A stretch of DNA of 64,000 bases from positions 558,001-622,000 of the forward strand of contig NZ_CAJQTX010000009.1 of NCBI RefSeq assembly GCF_907163085.1, written 5' to 3'. The number at the start of each line of letters is the position of its first letter. The first letter of the stretch is position 1. Below are positions 37,624 through 45,631 of this stretch, in pieces. A program made the position numbers and the translations under genes. The DNA comes from Candidatus Accumulibacter sp. ACC003 (GTDB lineage: Bacteria > Pseudomonadota > Gammaproteobacteria > Burkholderiales > Rhodocyclaceae). Below the pieces are notes generated by a model. It worked only from the letters and a program-made list of their open reading frames with translations, was not told the DNA's origin and did no database searches.

Positions 37624-38148
37624 ATGATCCTCTCGCTGATCGCCGCAGTCGGCAGCAAGCGGGCCATTGGCCTGCGCCAGCAACTGCTCTGGCACCTGCC
37701 GGAGGACCTGCGCTACTTTCGTGAAACGACTCGCGACAAGACCGTGATCATGGGCCGAAAGACCTGGGAATCGCTGCCGGCGGCCTTTCGGCCATTGCCC
37801 AGGCGGCATAATATCGTCGTGAGCCGCGACCCGGCCCTGCTGACAGACGGCGCCACTCGCGCCGCTTCGATCGATGAAGCGATGGCAGCGGCGATCGCCA
37901 TTGCCGGCGACGCCAGCGAGGTCTTCGTGATTGGTGGCGCAGAGCTTTATCGGCAAACCTTGTCGCTGGCAAAACGGCTTTACCTGACCGAAGTCGCCGA
38001 TGACCGTCCCGGCGACTGCTTCTTCCCCGAAATCGCGCCCGGCGAGTGGCGCGAGGTGTCGCGCCGCGCCGGCAATGTCCAGCCAGCAGATGCCGCTGCG
38101 ACTGAGCGACCACCGGCCTTCGATTTCGTGGTTTACGAACGCCGCTAG
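37624..38148 (+). CDS. folA: dihydrofolate reductase
   Basis: Reduces dihydrofolate to tetrahydrofolate with NADPH. It has 174 residues with the active-site segment LLWHLPEDLRYFR (W23, acidic E27 where Escherichia coli has Asp), the NADPH motif IMGRKTWESLP and VIGGAELYRQ. It is the last housekeeping gene before the BREX operon, which converges on it from the other side with an 85-bp gap. Confidence 0.95.
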   Translation: MILSLIAAVGSKRAIGLRQQLLWHLPEDLRYFRETTRDKTVIMGRKTWESLPAAFRPLPRRHNIVVSRDPALLTDGATRAASIDEAMAAAIAIAGDASEVFVIGGAELYRQTLSLAKRLYLTEVADDRPGDCFFPEIAPGEWREVSRRAGNVQPADAAATERPPAFDFVVYERR

Positions 38149-38233
38149 AATCGCGTCGCGCGAGCGCTACCGGCCGGATTAACGCAAACGGCCATGACTC
38201 TCGTCATCGGGTGAGCTTGAATTGTCATGACCC

Positions 38234-38953
38234 TTAGTCGCGGAGCGAAACAAACTGAGTACCGGCTCCTTCAGATCGAAGCTCCAAATAGGAGCTATTC
38301 GAGACCATGTAAGCCAGCGACTGGTCGAGAACGAACGGAAAAAGCACGGCCATCGATTGCAGCGACGCTATTGACACGGACCTCCCGGCGTAGCGCAGCG
38401 TGGCTTCCACGAGCCACACTGCTACAGGCTCGTTTTCGGTTAGCGCAATCGGGGAGCAACGAATTAAGCGTTTACCTTTTTCCACTCGCTCTATAGCGCC
38501 CCAGCCAGCCTGCGACTGTAGAACCATATTGCTCATGCGATAGATACCTTCGCGCTCACCGTAAATCTCGCTCATCCGCCGATGCACCTCTGCGGAACTA
38601 CAGTCGCCCTGCAGCGCAGACAGGCGGCCCACCAGTTCGGCAACCTTGCCGAAGAACGGGTAGGTTGCGATCGCCATTCCCCAAGCCAACGCTGCGACGG
38701 AGACACTCGGATTTGCCTTGAAGATCTCGGCGCCACGATTGGCGAAATCGACAAGGTCCACTCGCGGTTCAAGCCAAAGTCGGTTCAGAACCGTACGAGT
38801 CTTCTTTCTGGCAGCCAAACCAAGGCCGGCGACATCCAGCAGATCATTCAGCTCATCGAGCTTGGCCAACCCGGCACGCACCTTCAACGCTGCAGCTACC
38901 CAGTCGAGCTGGATGAAGCGGTCGAAGCCAATTTGTGGGGCGGTCAGACTCAT
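38234..38953 (-). CDS. brxA: BREX protein BrxA-like
   Basis: A 239-residue, mostly helical protein at the end of the operon, where type 3 BREX carries brxA (the NusB-like inner-membrane/DNA-binding BrxA family). It includes NRGAEIFKANPSVSVAALAW and YGEREGIYRMSNMVLQSQ, but I identify it mainly by size and position, 4 bp after pglZ. BrxA proteins bind DNA and are needed for BREX activity in studied systems. Confidence 0.65.
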   Translation of the reverse strand: MSLTAPQIGFDRFIQLDWVAAALKVRAGLAKLDELNDLLDVAGLGLAARKKTRTVLNRLWLEPRVDLVDFANRGAEIFKANPSVSVAALAWGMAIATYPFFGKVAELVGRLSALQGDCSSAEVHRRMSEIYGEREGIYRMSNMVLQSQAGWGAIERVEKGKRLIRCSPIALTENEPVAVWLVEATLRYAGRSVSIASLQSMAVLFPFVLDQSLAYMVSNSSYLELRSEGAGTQFVSLRD

Positions 38954-38957
38954 TCAG

Positions 38958-40952
38958 TCAACTCACATACCTGACTTTGATAAAGGGCACCAACAGTTCT
39001 TCAACCGAGATGCCGCCGTGTACCACGGCAGGTTCGCCTCGCTGCATGAAGGCTGTACGTCCGCCGGCGAATAGGGCCATGAAGTTCGCAGGCAGTCCAG
39101 CGATATCCAGACGGTAGCTGCCCGGATTGGCCGCAGCCGATTCTGTGGCCAAGGCATCACTGCGGTAAGTTCGGACCCGCTCGCCGCGCATCTCGGCGGC
39201 TACACCTTGGTTGGGCCGACCCTGGCCGACCGCCTCCACATTCCCGTGGTCGGCAGTCAGGTAGACGTTGAAGCCCTTGTCGAGCAGCAGCGAGAACAGA
39301 CGATCGACGAAACCCGTCTCACACCAGCCCTCGATTTGGGTGGCGATGCCACGTTTGCCGAGCACCGAACCATGCACGATCTCATCCACGGTGTCGACCA
39401 CGATGCCAGCGATCTTGATCAACGGTTCAGACAGGCCCGCGTCCAGATCAGCCAATTGGTCGATACGCTTGATGCCCTTGCGGTATAGGACCTCATTGAC
39501 GCGCAAGCCTTGGTCCTGCCAGAACCGGGACCACTGGTTCGGCTCTGGTGAAGTTGTGTCGATCGTGTCCGCGAACTCTCGTGGTTTGAGCCCTGAGAAC
39601 AGCGCCTGTCGGGACACCGACGTCAATGTCGGCAGCCAGGCAAAACAAGCGCTCTCGTCGAAGCCGAGCTTCGGTGTGCGTCTGGCCAGAGACTCCCGGA
39701 TCTGGACCCACTGGTCGACGGCAAGGCCGTCGAACACCAGTAGTGCGATCTTGCTCTCGCCAGAGCTGCGTCGCATGGAAAGAAAGCGCGGCACGTGGTG
39801 AACCATGACCGGACCCTTCGCCACGGGCAGGGATGGCAAGTCAGCGTAGTGCTTGGTTACCCACTCCCGCAAGCGCTCATCGCTAGCGAGTTGCAGCTCG
39901 CTGATCAGGGTCTTCAGCCCTTCGGCACGAGCCGAGTCCAAGCCGTGGAAGCGGGCGATGACCTCACCCAAGCGTCGGGCCAGGTTGGCCCAGTCGCGGC
40001 ATGAGGATTCCAGCGTTGGCAGTGACTGGAGAATGCCCTTGATGCCCTCCGCTACGAGGTTGCGCAGTGCCAACGGGTCTCGCACGATGCCGGCCTTCGC
40101 CCACTCCGGAATGCGGGCAGGCAGACCCTGAACGGCAAGCGGGTGGAGCAGCCCATCCAGGAACATCGAGTCGATGATTACCCGCACGTCCGGGTGCTCA
40201 AACGGCACTTCTGCGGTAGCCACAAGATCCGTCGGCCTAGGCTCCCCGGTACGTATCCCGGTCACGCCAAGGCGCGACAGGTAGCGATACCATGCATCCT
40301 GGATCACGCGAAGTAAGGCGCTTTTCGACCCGAACAGTTCGCCGATCGGCAAACCCTTGAACTCCGCATGCTCGCCAAGCACATGGGCCACATGCGCAGC
40401 CAGGACCGCCGGCAAAGGGGAATCACGGTAGTGCAGTCGCAACAACTCGCGCCACAGGTCCTCGGGCCGCGAAATCAGATGCGGGCTGATCTTGAAGATG
40501 TGCGTCAGGATGAACTCTTTGGTCGCCAATTCACCGAGTGCCTGTGGTGCGTGCTTGGCCTGCGCAGCGAACAGCGCCTCATGGTGTTCACTGCCGATCT
40601 GCCGAACGACTGAGTAGCTGAGTTTCGGGAACAGGTCGGCAAGACTCAGGCTCACGCGACGCGCTTGCCTGAGGTAGTCCCAGGGCAGATCACTCGTGTT
40701 GGTGCCGCGCAGGTGCAGCACAAGTGACCTGGCTGGCGCGGTGTCCCCACGGTCCCATGCGCAGCGATAGCGATCTTCATACTCAGCACGGAACGCGACC
40801 GAGTCTTCGAAGGGCATCAGTTCGAAGCCACGCTCGCGCAGGCTTGAAAGTAGCTGCTCATCCAACAGCACATCGTCGGGGTCGGCGGCGACCCACAAAC
40901 GGGCCAGGTCGGCCGGAAACTCCTTGAGGATGCGGTCAATCCATGGGCTCAT
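38958..40952 (-). CDS. pglZ: BREX-3 alkaline-phosphatase superfamily protein PglZ
   Basis: A 664-residue PglZ protein, the hallmark of BREX. The C-terminal half holds the alkaline-phosphatase-like core: ALLVFDGLAVDQW (metal/nucleophile strand, about 405), then TLTSVSRQALFSGL and VYLTADHGNVEAVGQG (metal-binding Asp/His). PglZ is required for phage exclusion; some have nuclease or phosphatase activity. It starts in a 4-bp ATGA overlap with the helicase gene and is followed after 4 bp by brxA. Confidence 0.9.
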   Translation of the reverse strand: MSPWIDRILKEFPADLARLWVAADPDDVLLDEQLLSSLRERGFELMPFEDSVAFRAEYEDRYRCAWDRGDTAPARSLVLHLRGTNTSDLPWDYLRQARRVSLSLADLFPKLSYSVVRQIGSEHHEALFAAQAKHAPQALGELATKEFILTHIFKISPHLISRPEDLWRELLRLHYRDSPLPAVLAAHVAHVLGEHAEFKGLPIGELFGSKSALLRVIQDAWYRYLSRLGVTGIRTGEPRPTDLVATAEVPFEHPDVRVIIDSMFLDGLLHPLAVQGLPARIPEWAKAGIVRDPLALRNLVAEGIKGILQSLPTLESSCRDWANLARRLGEVIARFHGLDSARAEGLKTLISELQLASDERLREWVTKHYADLPSLPVAKGPVMVHHVPRFLSMRRSSGESKIALLVFDGLAVDQWVQIRESLARRTPKLGFDESACFAWLPTLTSVSRQALFSGLKPREFADTIDTTSPEPNQWSRFWQDQGLRVNEVLYRKGIKRIDQLADLDAGLSEPLIKIAGIVVDTVDEIVHGSVLGKRGIATQIEGWCETGFVDRLFSLLLDKGFNVYLTADHGNVEAVGQGRPNQGVAAEMRGERVRTYRSDALATESAAANPGSYRLDIAGLPANFMALFAGGRTAFMQRGEPAVVHGGISVEELLVPFIKVRYVS

Positions 40953-43780
40953 ATCGAACCCACCCGAAGCATCATCACCGCGTTGAGATCCGGCACGCAG
41001 GCATCTGCATCGTCCAATGCCGTCATGCGCGTCTGGTGCTCGGCATCCAGCCGCTTACGGCGATGCTCGCGAACGGCTGGCAAGCCAATTCGACCAATGG
41101 CCTGATAACGGGCGTCATAGGCGTACTTGGCGCGCTCTCGATCTTCCTTCAGCCGCGAGCGGTGCTCCTCGAGCAGTTCAGAGAACAAGCTCTCACCTTG
41201 AGTCTTGGCAGCAGTCATGGAGGCCTCGAACCAATGCACAGCCTGCTCGCTGCTGGCGGCGCTCTTGATCTCGATCGCTTCAGTCAACAGCAGATTCCAG
41301 ATGCGCCTGGCCGTGGGTACAAAGGTTCGCCCGTCGTCCGTTGCGAAAACCGGCAGGAAGCGCTTGCGGCTGAGGCCCTCAGCGGCAAGGCTGATCTCCC
41401 AAAGCGACCAGACACCCTGCACCGTCTCAGGCAAGCCGGTGATCTTGACGAACGGCAGCGGTTGCCCGATCACGCAGCGTGGCAGTTCGCTGATCACAGC
41501 TCTGGCGCGAGGGTCCTCCAACGTGACCCATTCCCAATCGGGGTTCTGCTCCGCGGTCCTGGCGTCGAAGCAAACCTGCGTCGATTCGCTGCCGTCGTCC
41601 CACTTGATGCGCCATGCGTCGCCTTTCTTCACGGCACTGCCGCCGTGGGCCGTAAGACCTGTGGTGATGGCACGTTCCAGCCAGAACTGCGCTGGGTGGT
41701 CGCGCCATTTGCGGGCCTCAATAGCATCCAGCGTATGGGCATCTGCCAGCAAGTCGGTATTCTGTCGCTCGTCGGCGACCTTGTCGCGGACCTGGGTGAT
41801 CACGGCGTCGCACGCCTTTTCGATCGAATCCGGATCCTGCAGACCCTGCACGAACAGCTCGTCGAAGATCGGCTCAGCTTCGACCGAGTCCATCACGTCA
41901 GATGCCTTGTCCACGCCGAACTCTTGCGCGATGACTTCAAGCTTGCTTTCCAGTACCTGGCGGACACGGTGCTCGACAGTGTCTTCAAGGACAAAGTTGA
42001 TGGCGCGCACCACATGGCGCTGGCCGATGCGGTCCACGCGGCCGATACGCTGCTCGATTCGCATCGGATTCCACGGCATGTCGAAATTGACGACGACGTG
42101 ACAGAACTGCAGGTTCAAGCCTTCACCACCAGCATCAGTTGAGACGAGAACCCGGACGTCGCGCGAAAAGTCCTGTTGCGCCTTAGCGCGCGTATCGAGA
42201 TTCATGCTGCCGTTGAGCAGGGTCACCGAGAAGCCACGGATTTCCAGAAAACCCGCCAGCATTGCCTGTGTCGGCACGAACTCCGTGAAGATCAAAACCT
42301 TCATGGTTGGGTCGTTCTCTTCCTGCTGCAGCTTGTAGATCAGTTCCAACAGGGCTTCGGCCTTGGCGTCCGTGCCTTGGGCTTCGGTTTCGCGGGCCAG
42401 AGTCAATAGCAGGTCAACCTCGGCCTTCTCCTGCACCGAGCCCGACGTCCGCACAGCGATGTCCACTTGGCTCTGACCGTCCAACTCCGCCCACTCGTCC
42501 ATCTCGGTCGAATCGAACAGCGATGCCTGGGGCTGGGGTTCATCGAGCAGGGCTTGCCGCTTCTCCAACGTGGTTCGAATGGCAGCGGTGCTGGACGTCA
42601 CCAGCCGCTGCATCAGGATCATCAAGAAACCGATGTGCCGCTGCTTGGCCGCCAATGCTCGATTGTAGCCATGGCGCACGTAGTCGGTGACCGCCTCATA
42701 CAGCCGTTGCTGGGCGCCGTGCCGGTCTTGCCACGCCACGGCCTGGAGCCGTGTGATGCGAGGCTTGAATAGCGCCTGGCCTTCCGCATCGATGGCGTCG
42801 CGCTTCTCGGTGCGAATGACGAACGGCCGCACGCGATCACGGCTGACGCTGCCCTCATCGGGGAAGGAGTCGCGGTCGATCAACTGCATCAAACGCAGAA
42901 ACTGGTCGGTCTTGCCTTGGTGCGGCGTGGCCGACAGCAGCAGCAAGTACGGCGCTGCTTCGGCCAGTGCGGCCCCCAGCTTGTAACGCGCCACCTGGTC
43001 GGTGCTGCCGCCCATGCGGTGTGACTCGTCGATAATCACCAGATCCCACGAGGCCGCAATCAAGTCCTCGAATCGCTCGCGGTTGTAGTTGTTCAGCTGC
43101 TCCAGGCTCCAGCCTTTGCGGCCTTCGATCGGCTTAACCGAATCCAGTGAGCAGATTACCTGGTCGTGCAGCCGCCAGAGGTTTTCCTCATCCTCAGTTG
43201 CGTTGACTCGCCACTGCCGGAAGGCAGTGAGTTCGGCCGGGTCGACGAATTGCAGCTTCTCACCGAAGTGCAGCCGCATCTCGGCCTGCCACTGGCGCAC
43301 CAGCCCCTTGGGCGCCACCACCAACACGCGCTTGGCCATGCCGCGCAATTTCAGCTCGCGTAGGATCAGCCCAGCCTCGATGGTCTTGCCCAAGCCCACC
43401 TCGTCCGCCAGCAGGTAGCGGATGCGGCCACGGCTCATGGCGCGGTTGAGTGCGTAGAGCTGGTGCGGCAAAGGGACTACGCTGGACTGGATGGGCGCCA
43501 GCAAGAGCTTGTCTTCCAAGGCGTCCAGCAGCTTGGCTGCCGCTGCGGCGTGGAGGATGTGCTCGACCGTTGGCTGAATGCTGTCGAGCTTGGCCAAGTC
43601 CTGCGGTCGCGCACGTACCACCGCGTCCCTGGTGGGCAGCCAGACGCGGTAGGCGGTTTCGCCCCATATATCCTGCCTGTCCACCACACGGCAGGGCGCG
43701 GCGTGGCGCGTATGCAAGCACCAGTTGCCGACGACCCAACTCACGTCAAGGCGCTCCCACGGCGAGGCGCCGCAATCCAT
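40949..43780 (-). CDS. brxHII: SNF2/RapA-type helicase BrxHII
   Basis: A superfamily 2 ATPase matching the helicase of type 3 BREX. Motifs in order are ADEVGLGKTIEAG (Walker A), VIIDESHRMG (DEAH-like box), LLLLSATPHQGK (motif III), LIFTEFVPTQ and TDAGGEGLNLQ, then RIEQRIGRVDRIGQ (motif VI). The start is uncertain. The frame is open to 43855, which would overlap the upstream DUF4276 gene by 110 bp; ATG 43780 overlaps by 35 bp; and GTG 43744, two bases after that gene's stop with GGGAG upstream, is also credible. The N-terminal SWVVGNW region is conserved-looking, so all three give complete motor domains. Confidence 0.88.
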   Translation of the reverse strand: MDCGASPWERLDVSWVVGNWCLHTRHAAPCRVVDRQDIWGETAYRVWLPTRDAVVRARPQDLAKLDSIQPTVEHILHAAAAAKLLDALEDKLLLAPIQSSVVPLPHQLYALNRAMSRGRIRYLLADEVGLGKTIEAGLILRELKLRGMAKRVLVVAPKGLVRQWQAEMRLHFGEKLQFVDPAELTAFRQWRVNATEDEENLWRLHDQVICSLDSVKPIEGRKGWSLEQLNNYNRERFEDLIAASWDLVIIDESHRMGGSTDQVARYKLGAALAEAAPYLLLLSATPHQGKTDQFLRLMQLIDRDSFPDEGSVSRDRVRPFVIRTEKRDAIDAEGQALFKPRITRLQAVAWQDRHGAQQRLYEAVTDYVRHGYNRALAAKQRHIGFLMILMQRLVTSSTAAIRTTLEKRQALLDEPQPQASLFDSTEMDEWAELDGQSQVDIAVRTSGSVQEKAEVDLLLTLARETEAQGTDAKAEALLELIYKLQQEENDPTMKVLIFTEFVPTQAMLAGFLEIRGFSVTLLNGSMNLDTRAKAQQDFSRDVRVLVSTDAGGEGLNLQFCHVVVNFDMPWNPMRIEQRIGRVDRIGQRHVVRAINFVLEDTVEHRVRQVLESKLEVIAQEFGVDKASDVMDSVEAEPIFDELFVQGLQDPDSIEKACDAVITQVRDKVADERQNTDLLADAHTLDAIEARKWRDHPAQFWLERAITTGLTAHGGSAVKKGDAWRIKWDDGSESTQVCFDARTAEQNPDWEWVTLEDPRARAVISELPRCVIGQPLPFVKITGLPETVQGVWSLWEISLAAEGLSRKRFLPVFATDDGRTFVPTARRIWNLLLTEAIEIKSAASSEQAVHWFEASMTAAKTQGESLFSELLEEHRSRLKEDRERAKYAYDARYQAIGRIGLPAVREHRRKRLDAEHQTRMTALDDADACVPDLNAVMMLRVGSI

Positions 43781-44405
43781 CCCGCAGTTTTCCAAAACTG
43801 GGAGAGAGGTTCCGTTCCGGATCCATGAACGGACCAATCCGATCGGCCCATTCATGCTTTACCTGCCCCGGCAATGGCCAGCCGGCTTTCTTTATCGCCG
43901 CCGATCCGCCTGAATGCACGGCATCGGCGAGCAGCTCCCACGTATCACATGCGCTGTCTTGAAGATACTTGCCAAGCACATCCAGTTTGGCACGTGGATA
44001 GGCCGCCAACAAAGCATCCCGGTCACCCAAATACCAGGCTTCGATTTCCTCGATCGCGAGCCTGAACAGCGTATTGGGCGCTGGGCTGCAGGCTGCGGCG
44101 GCCAATTCCAGTTCGCCCAGGAAGGTAGCACAGTCGCGTTTGTCAGTATCGAGCACGACCACAACGGCATCGACTCCTGGCGTCTTGCCATAGCCCCGCA
44201 ACAGCTTTGGCAACTGATCAAGCAGGATTCGCTTCGCGGGATCAGCTTTCGTCACCAGGCCTTGCGGAATTCTGCCGATGCCTTTGTAGGCATGTAAACG
44301 CCAGCTATGCGGCTCGCCTTGGGGTCCCAGCAGCCGAGGTAGCAACACTCGCAGCAAGGTCTCCCCTGAACTGTCCTCGACCAAAATCTCGATGTGCATG
44401 CTCAC
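43746..44405 (-). CDS. DUF4276 family protein, TOPRIM-like putative nuclease
   Basis: A 219-residue protein recognised as DUF4276-like. The N-terminal MSMHIEILVEDSSGETLL puts an invariant-looking Glu (E10) after the first strand, and VVVVLDTDKRD (D86, D88) provides the DxD, a layout like TOPRIM nuclease domains of OLD and PARIS AriB proteins. A further acidic IEEIEAWYLGD follows. It overlaps the AAA ATPase stop by 4 bp, so the two are made together. An inferred role is a toxic DNA/RNA-cutting effector released or activated by the ATPase. TOPRIM membership is inferred from motifs only. Confidence 0.7.
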   Translation of the reverse strand: MSMHIEILVEDSSGETLLRVLLPRLLGPQGEPHSWRLHAYKGIGRIPQGLVTKADPAKRILLDQLPKLLRGYGKTPGVDAVVVVLDTDKRDCATFLGELELAAAACSPAPNTLFRLAIEEIEAWYLGDRDALLAAYPRAKLDVLGKYLQDSACDTWELLADAVHSGGSAAIKKAGWPLPGQVKHEWADRIGPFMDPERNLSPSFGKLRDGLRRLAVGAP

Positions 44406-45631
44406 CTCGCGTCGAGATAGTCGCTATACCAAAGGCCACCCAAAGGTAAGCCTTCAGCCACGAGGTTATTCACATCTACCAACTCGGAGACGCGACGCAC
44501 GGTGGAATAGCCATCCGTGCCTTTCTCCAGGATCCACACCTCTTCAGGTGCCAGCGCGTCAACAAAGTAGGGCTGGTGCGTGGTTACGAAGATCTGTGGT
44601 GCGTTCTTCTTGCCAGTGGCATGCAACCGGAACTCCTGGGCCAACGCCTCCAACAGCTTGTGATAGAGGCCGTTCTCTGGCTCTTCGATGCAAATGAACG
44701 GTGGCGGGTCAGGGTCTTCCAACAACAGCAGGTAAGCAAAAACTTTCAGCGTGCCATCTGACATCTGCTGGGCGAAGAATGGGTCGCCAAAAGCGCCATC
44801 GTTAAAGCGTAGCAACACGCGTTTGTCTTCAGTCACCTGCGTGTCGATACTGGCAATCCCGGGAATTTTGGCGGCAATGCGTTCGAGGATGGATTTGAAT
44901 CGCGCTTTGTGCTCGCGCTCCATGAACTGCACAACGTTGCCAATGTTATCGCCGTGGATGTTCAAATGCCGCTGCGGGCCAGCGCTCGGCAGACTACGCG
45001 CCGCATCCGGGTAGAAGTAAGAGAGATACCAGCCTTTGAGGAAGTCTCGAAAGCGCTTGATACGCGGATGCTCCTTGAGGGTGCCCAGGGTGGCGATGCC
45101 GAGTTGCCGTGTGTCGGTCAGTTCGACGGGGGTCTGGGCACGATCCTCCTCGCCTTCAAGCTCAACGGCTTCTTCACCCGCCCATACAGTGCCCTTGCCG
45201 TGGTGCAGTCGCAGAAAGGGGTACGGCCGGCCGTGCTTCTGGCCCTTGCGACGCTGCTTGAGCAGCTCGGCTTCGACAAAAGGCCTACCCGATGAGTCCA
45301 GCGCAATCGCCAATTCATAGGTGATCGGCCGCTCATTGGGCGCTTCGCGGTAATAGATTTCAAACCGGATAGGCTCATCTATCCCCAATGAACGAAGACG
45401 ATCAAATCCCCCTCGTTGTTTCATGTCGCAGGCGCTTTCCACATCGGCAGACAAACAATCCGCAACGAACCCGAAGGCATCGAACAAGGTGCTCTTGCCC
45501 ACGCCGTTCTTGCCAATAACCACAGCGAAAGGCGTCAATGGCTCCCCGGCTTGCTGACCGGAAAGCTTGCCCAGCGTCACGTCGCGCAATGCACGATAGT
45601 TCTGTACCCGAAACCCTTCGATGACAGCCAT
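44402..45631 (-). CDS. AAA15/OLD-like ABC-type ATPase
   Basis: A 409-residue ATPase of the AAA_21/AAA15 class. Walker A is GKNGVGKST (40-48), the signature is QQMSDGTLKVFAYLLLL, Walker B is FICIEEPENGL and the switch histidine is in FVTTHQPYFVDAL. The large middle insertion (about 90-250) is typical of SMC/Rad50-like phage-defence ATPases. Unlike OLD proteins it has no fused TOPRIM domain; that part is apparently supplied by the next gene. It begins directly after the pglX stop. It is probably a sensor or scaffold ATPase (inference from PARIS AriA). Confidence 0.82.
   Translation of the reverse strand: MAVIEGFRVQNYRALRDVTLGKLSGQQAGEPLTPFAVVIGKNGVGKSTLFDAFGFVADCLSADVESACDMKQRGGFDRLRSLGIDEPIRFEIYYREAPNERPITYELAIALDSSGRPFVEAELLKQRRKGQKHGRPYPFLRLHHGKGTVWAGEEAVELEGEEDRAQTPVELTDTRQLGIATLGTLKEHPRIKRFRDFLKGWYLSYFYPDAARSLPSAGPQRHLNIHGDNIGNVVQFMEREHKARFKSILERIAAKIPGIASIDTQVTEDKRVLLRFNDGAFGDPFFAQQMSDGTLKVFAYLLLLEDPDPPPFICIEEPENGLYHKLLEALAQEFRLHATGKKNAPQIFVTTHQPYFVDALAPEEVWILEKGTDGYSTVRRVSELVDVNNLVAEGLPLGGLWYSDYLDAR

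Noticed and set aside
38149-38233. Attachment site at the left end of the BREX operon
   Set aside because: No direct repeat of this segment was found near the other end (54615-54973), and no integrase is present.
43746-45631. Canonical PARIS or Gabija
   Set aside because: The effector is DUF4276-like, not the DUF4435 AriB family, and the ATPase has no fused TOPRIM or UvrD-like partner as in Gabija. Only the architecture is PARIS-like.
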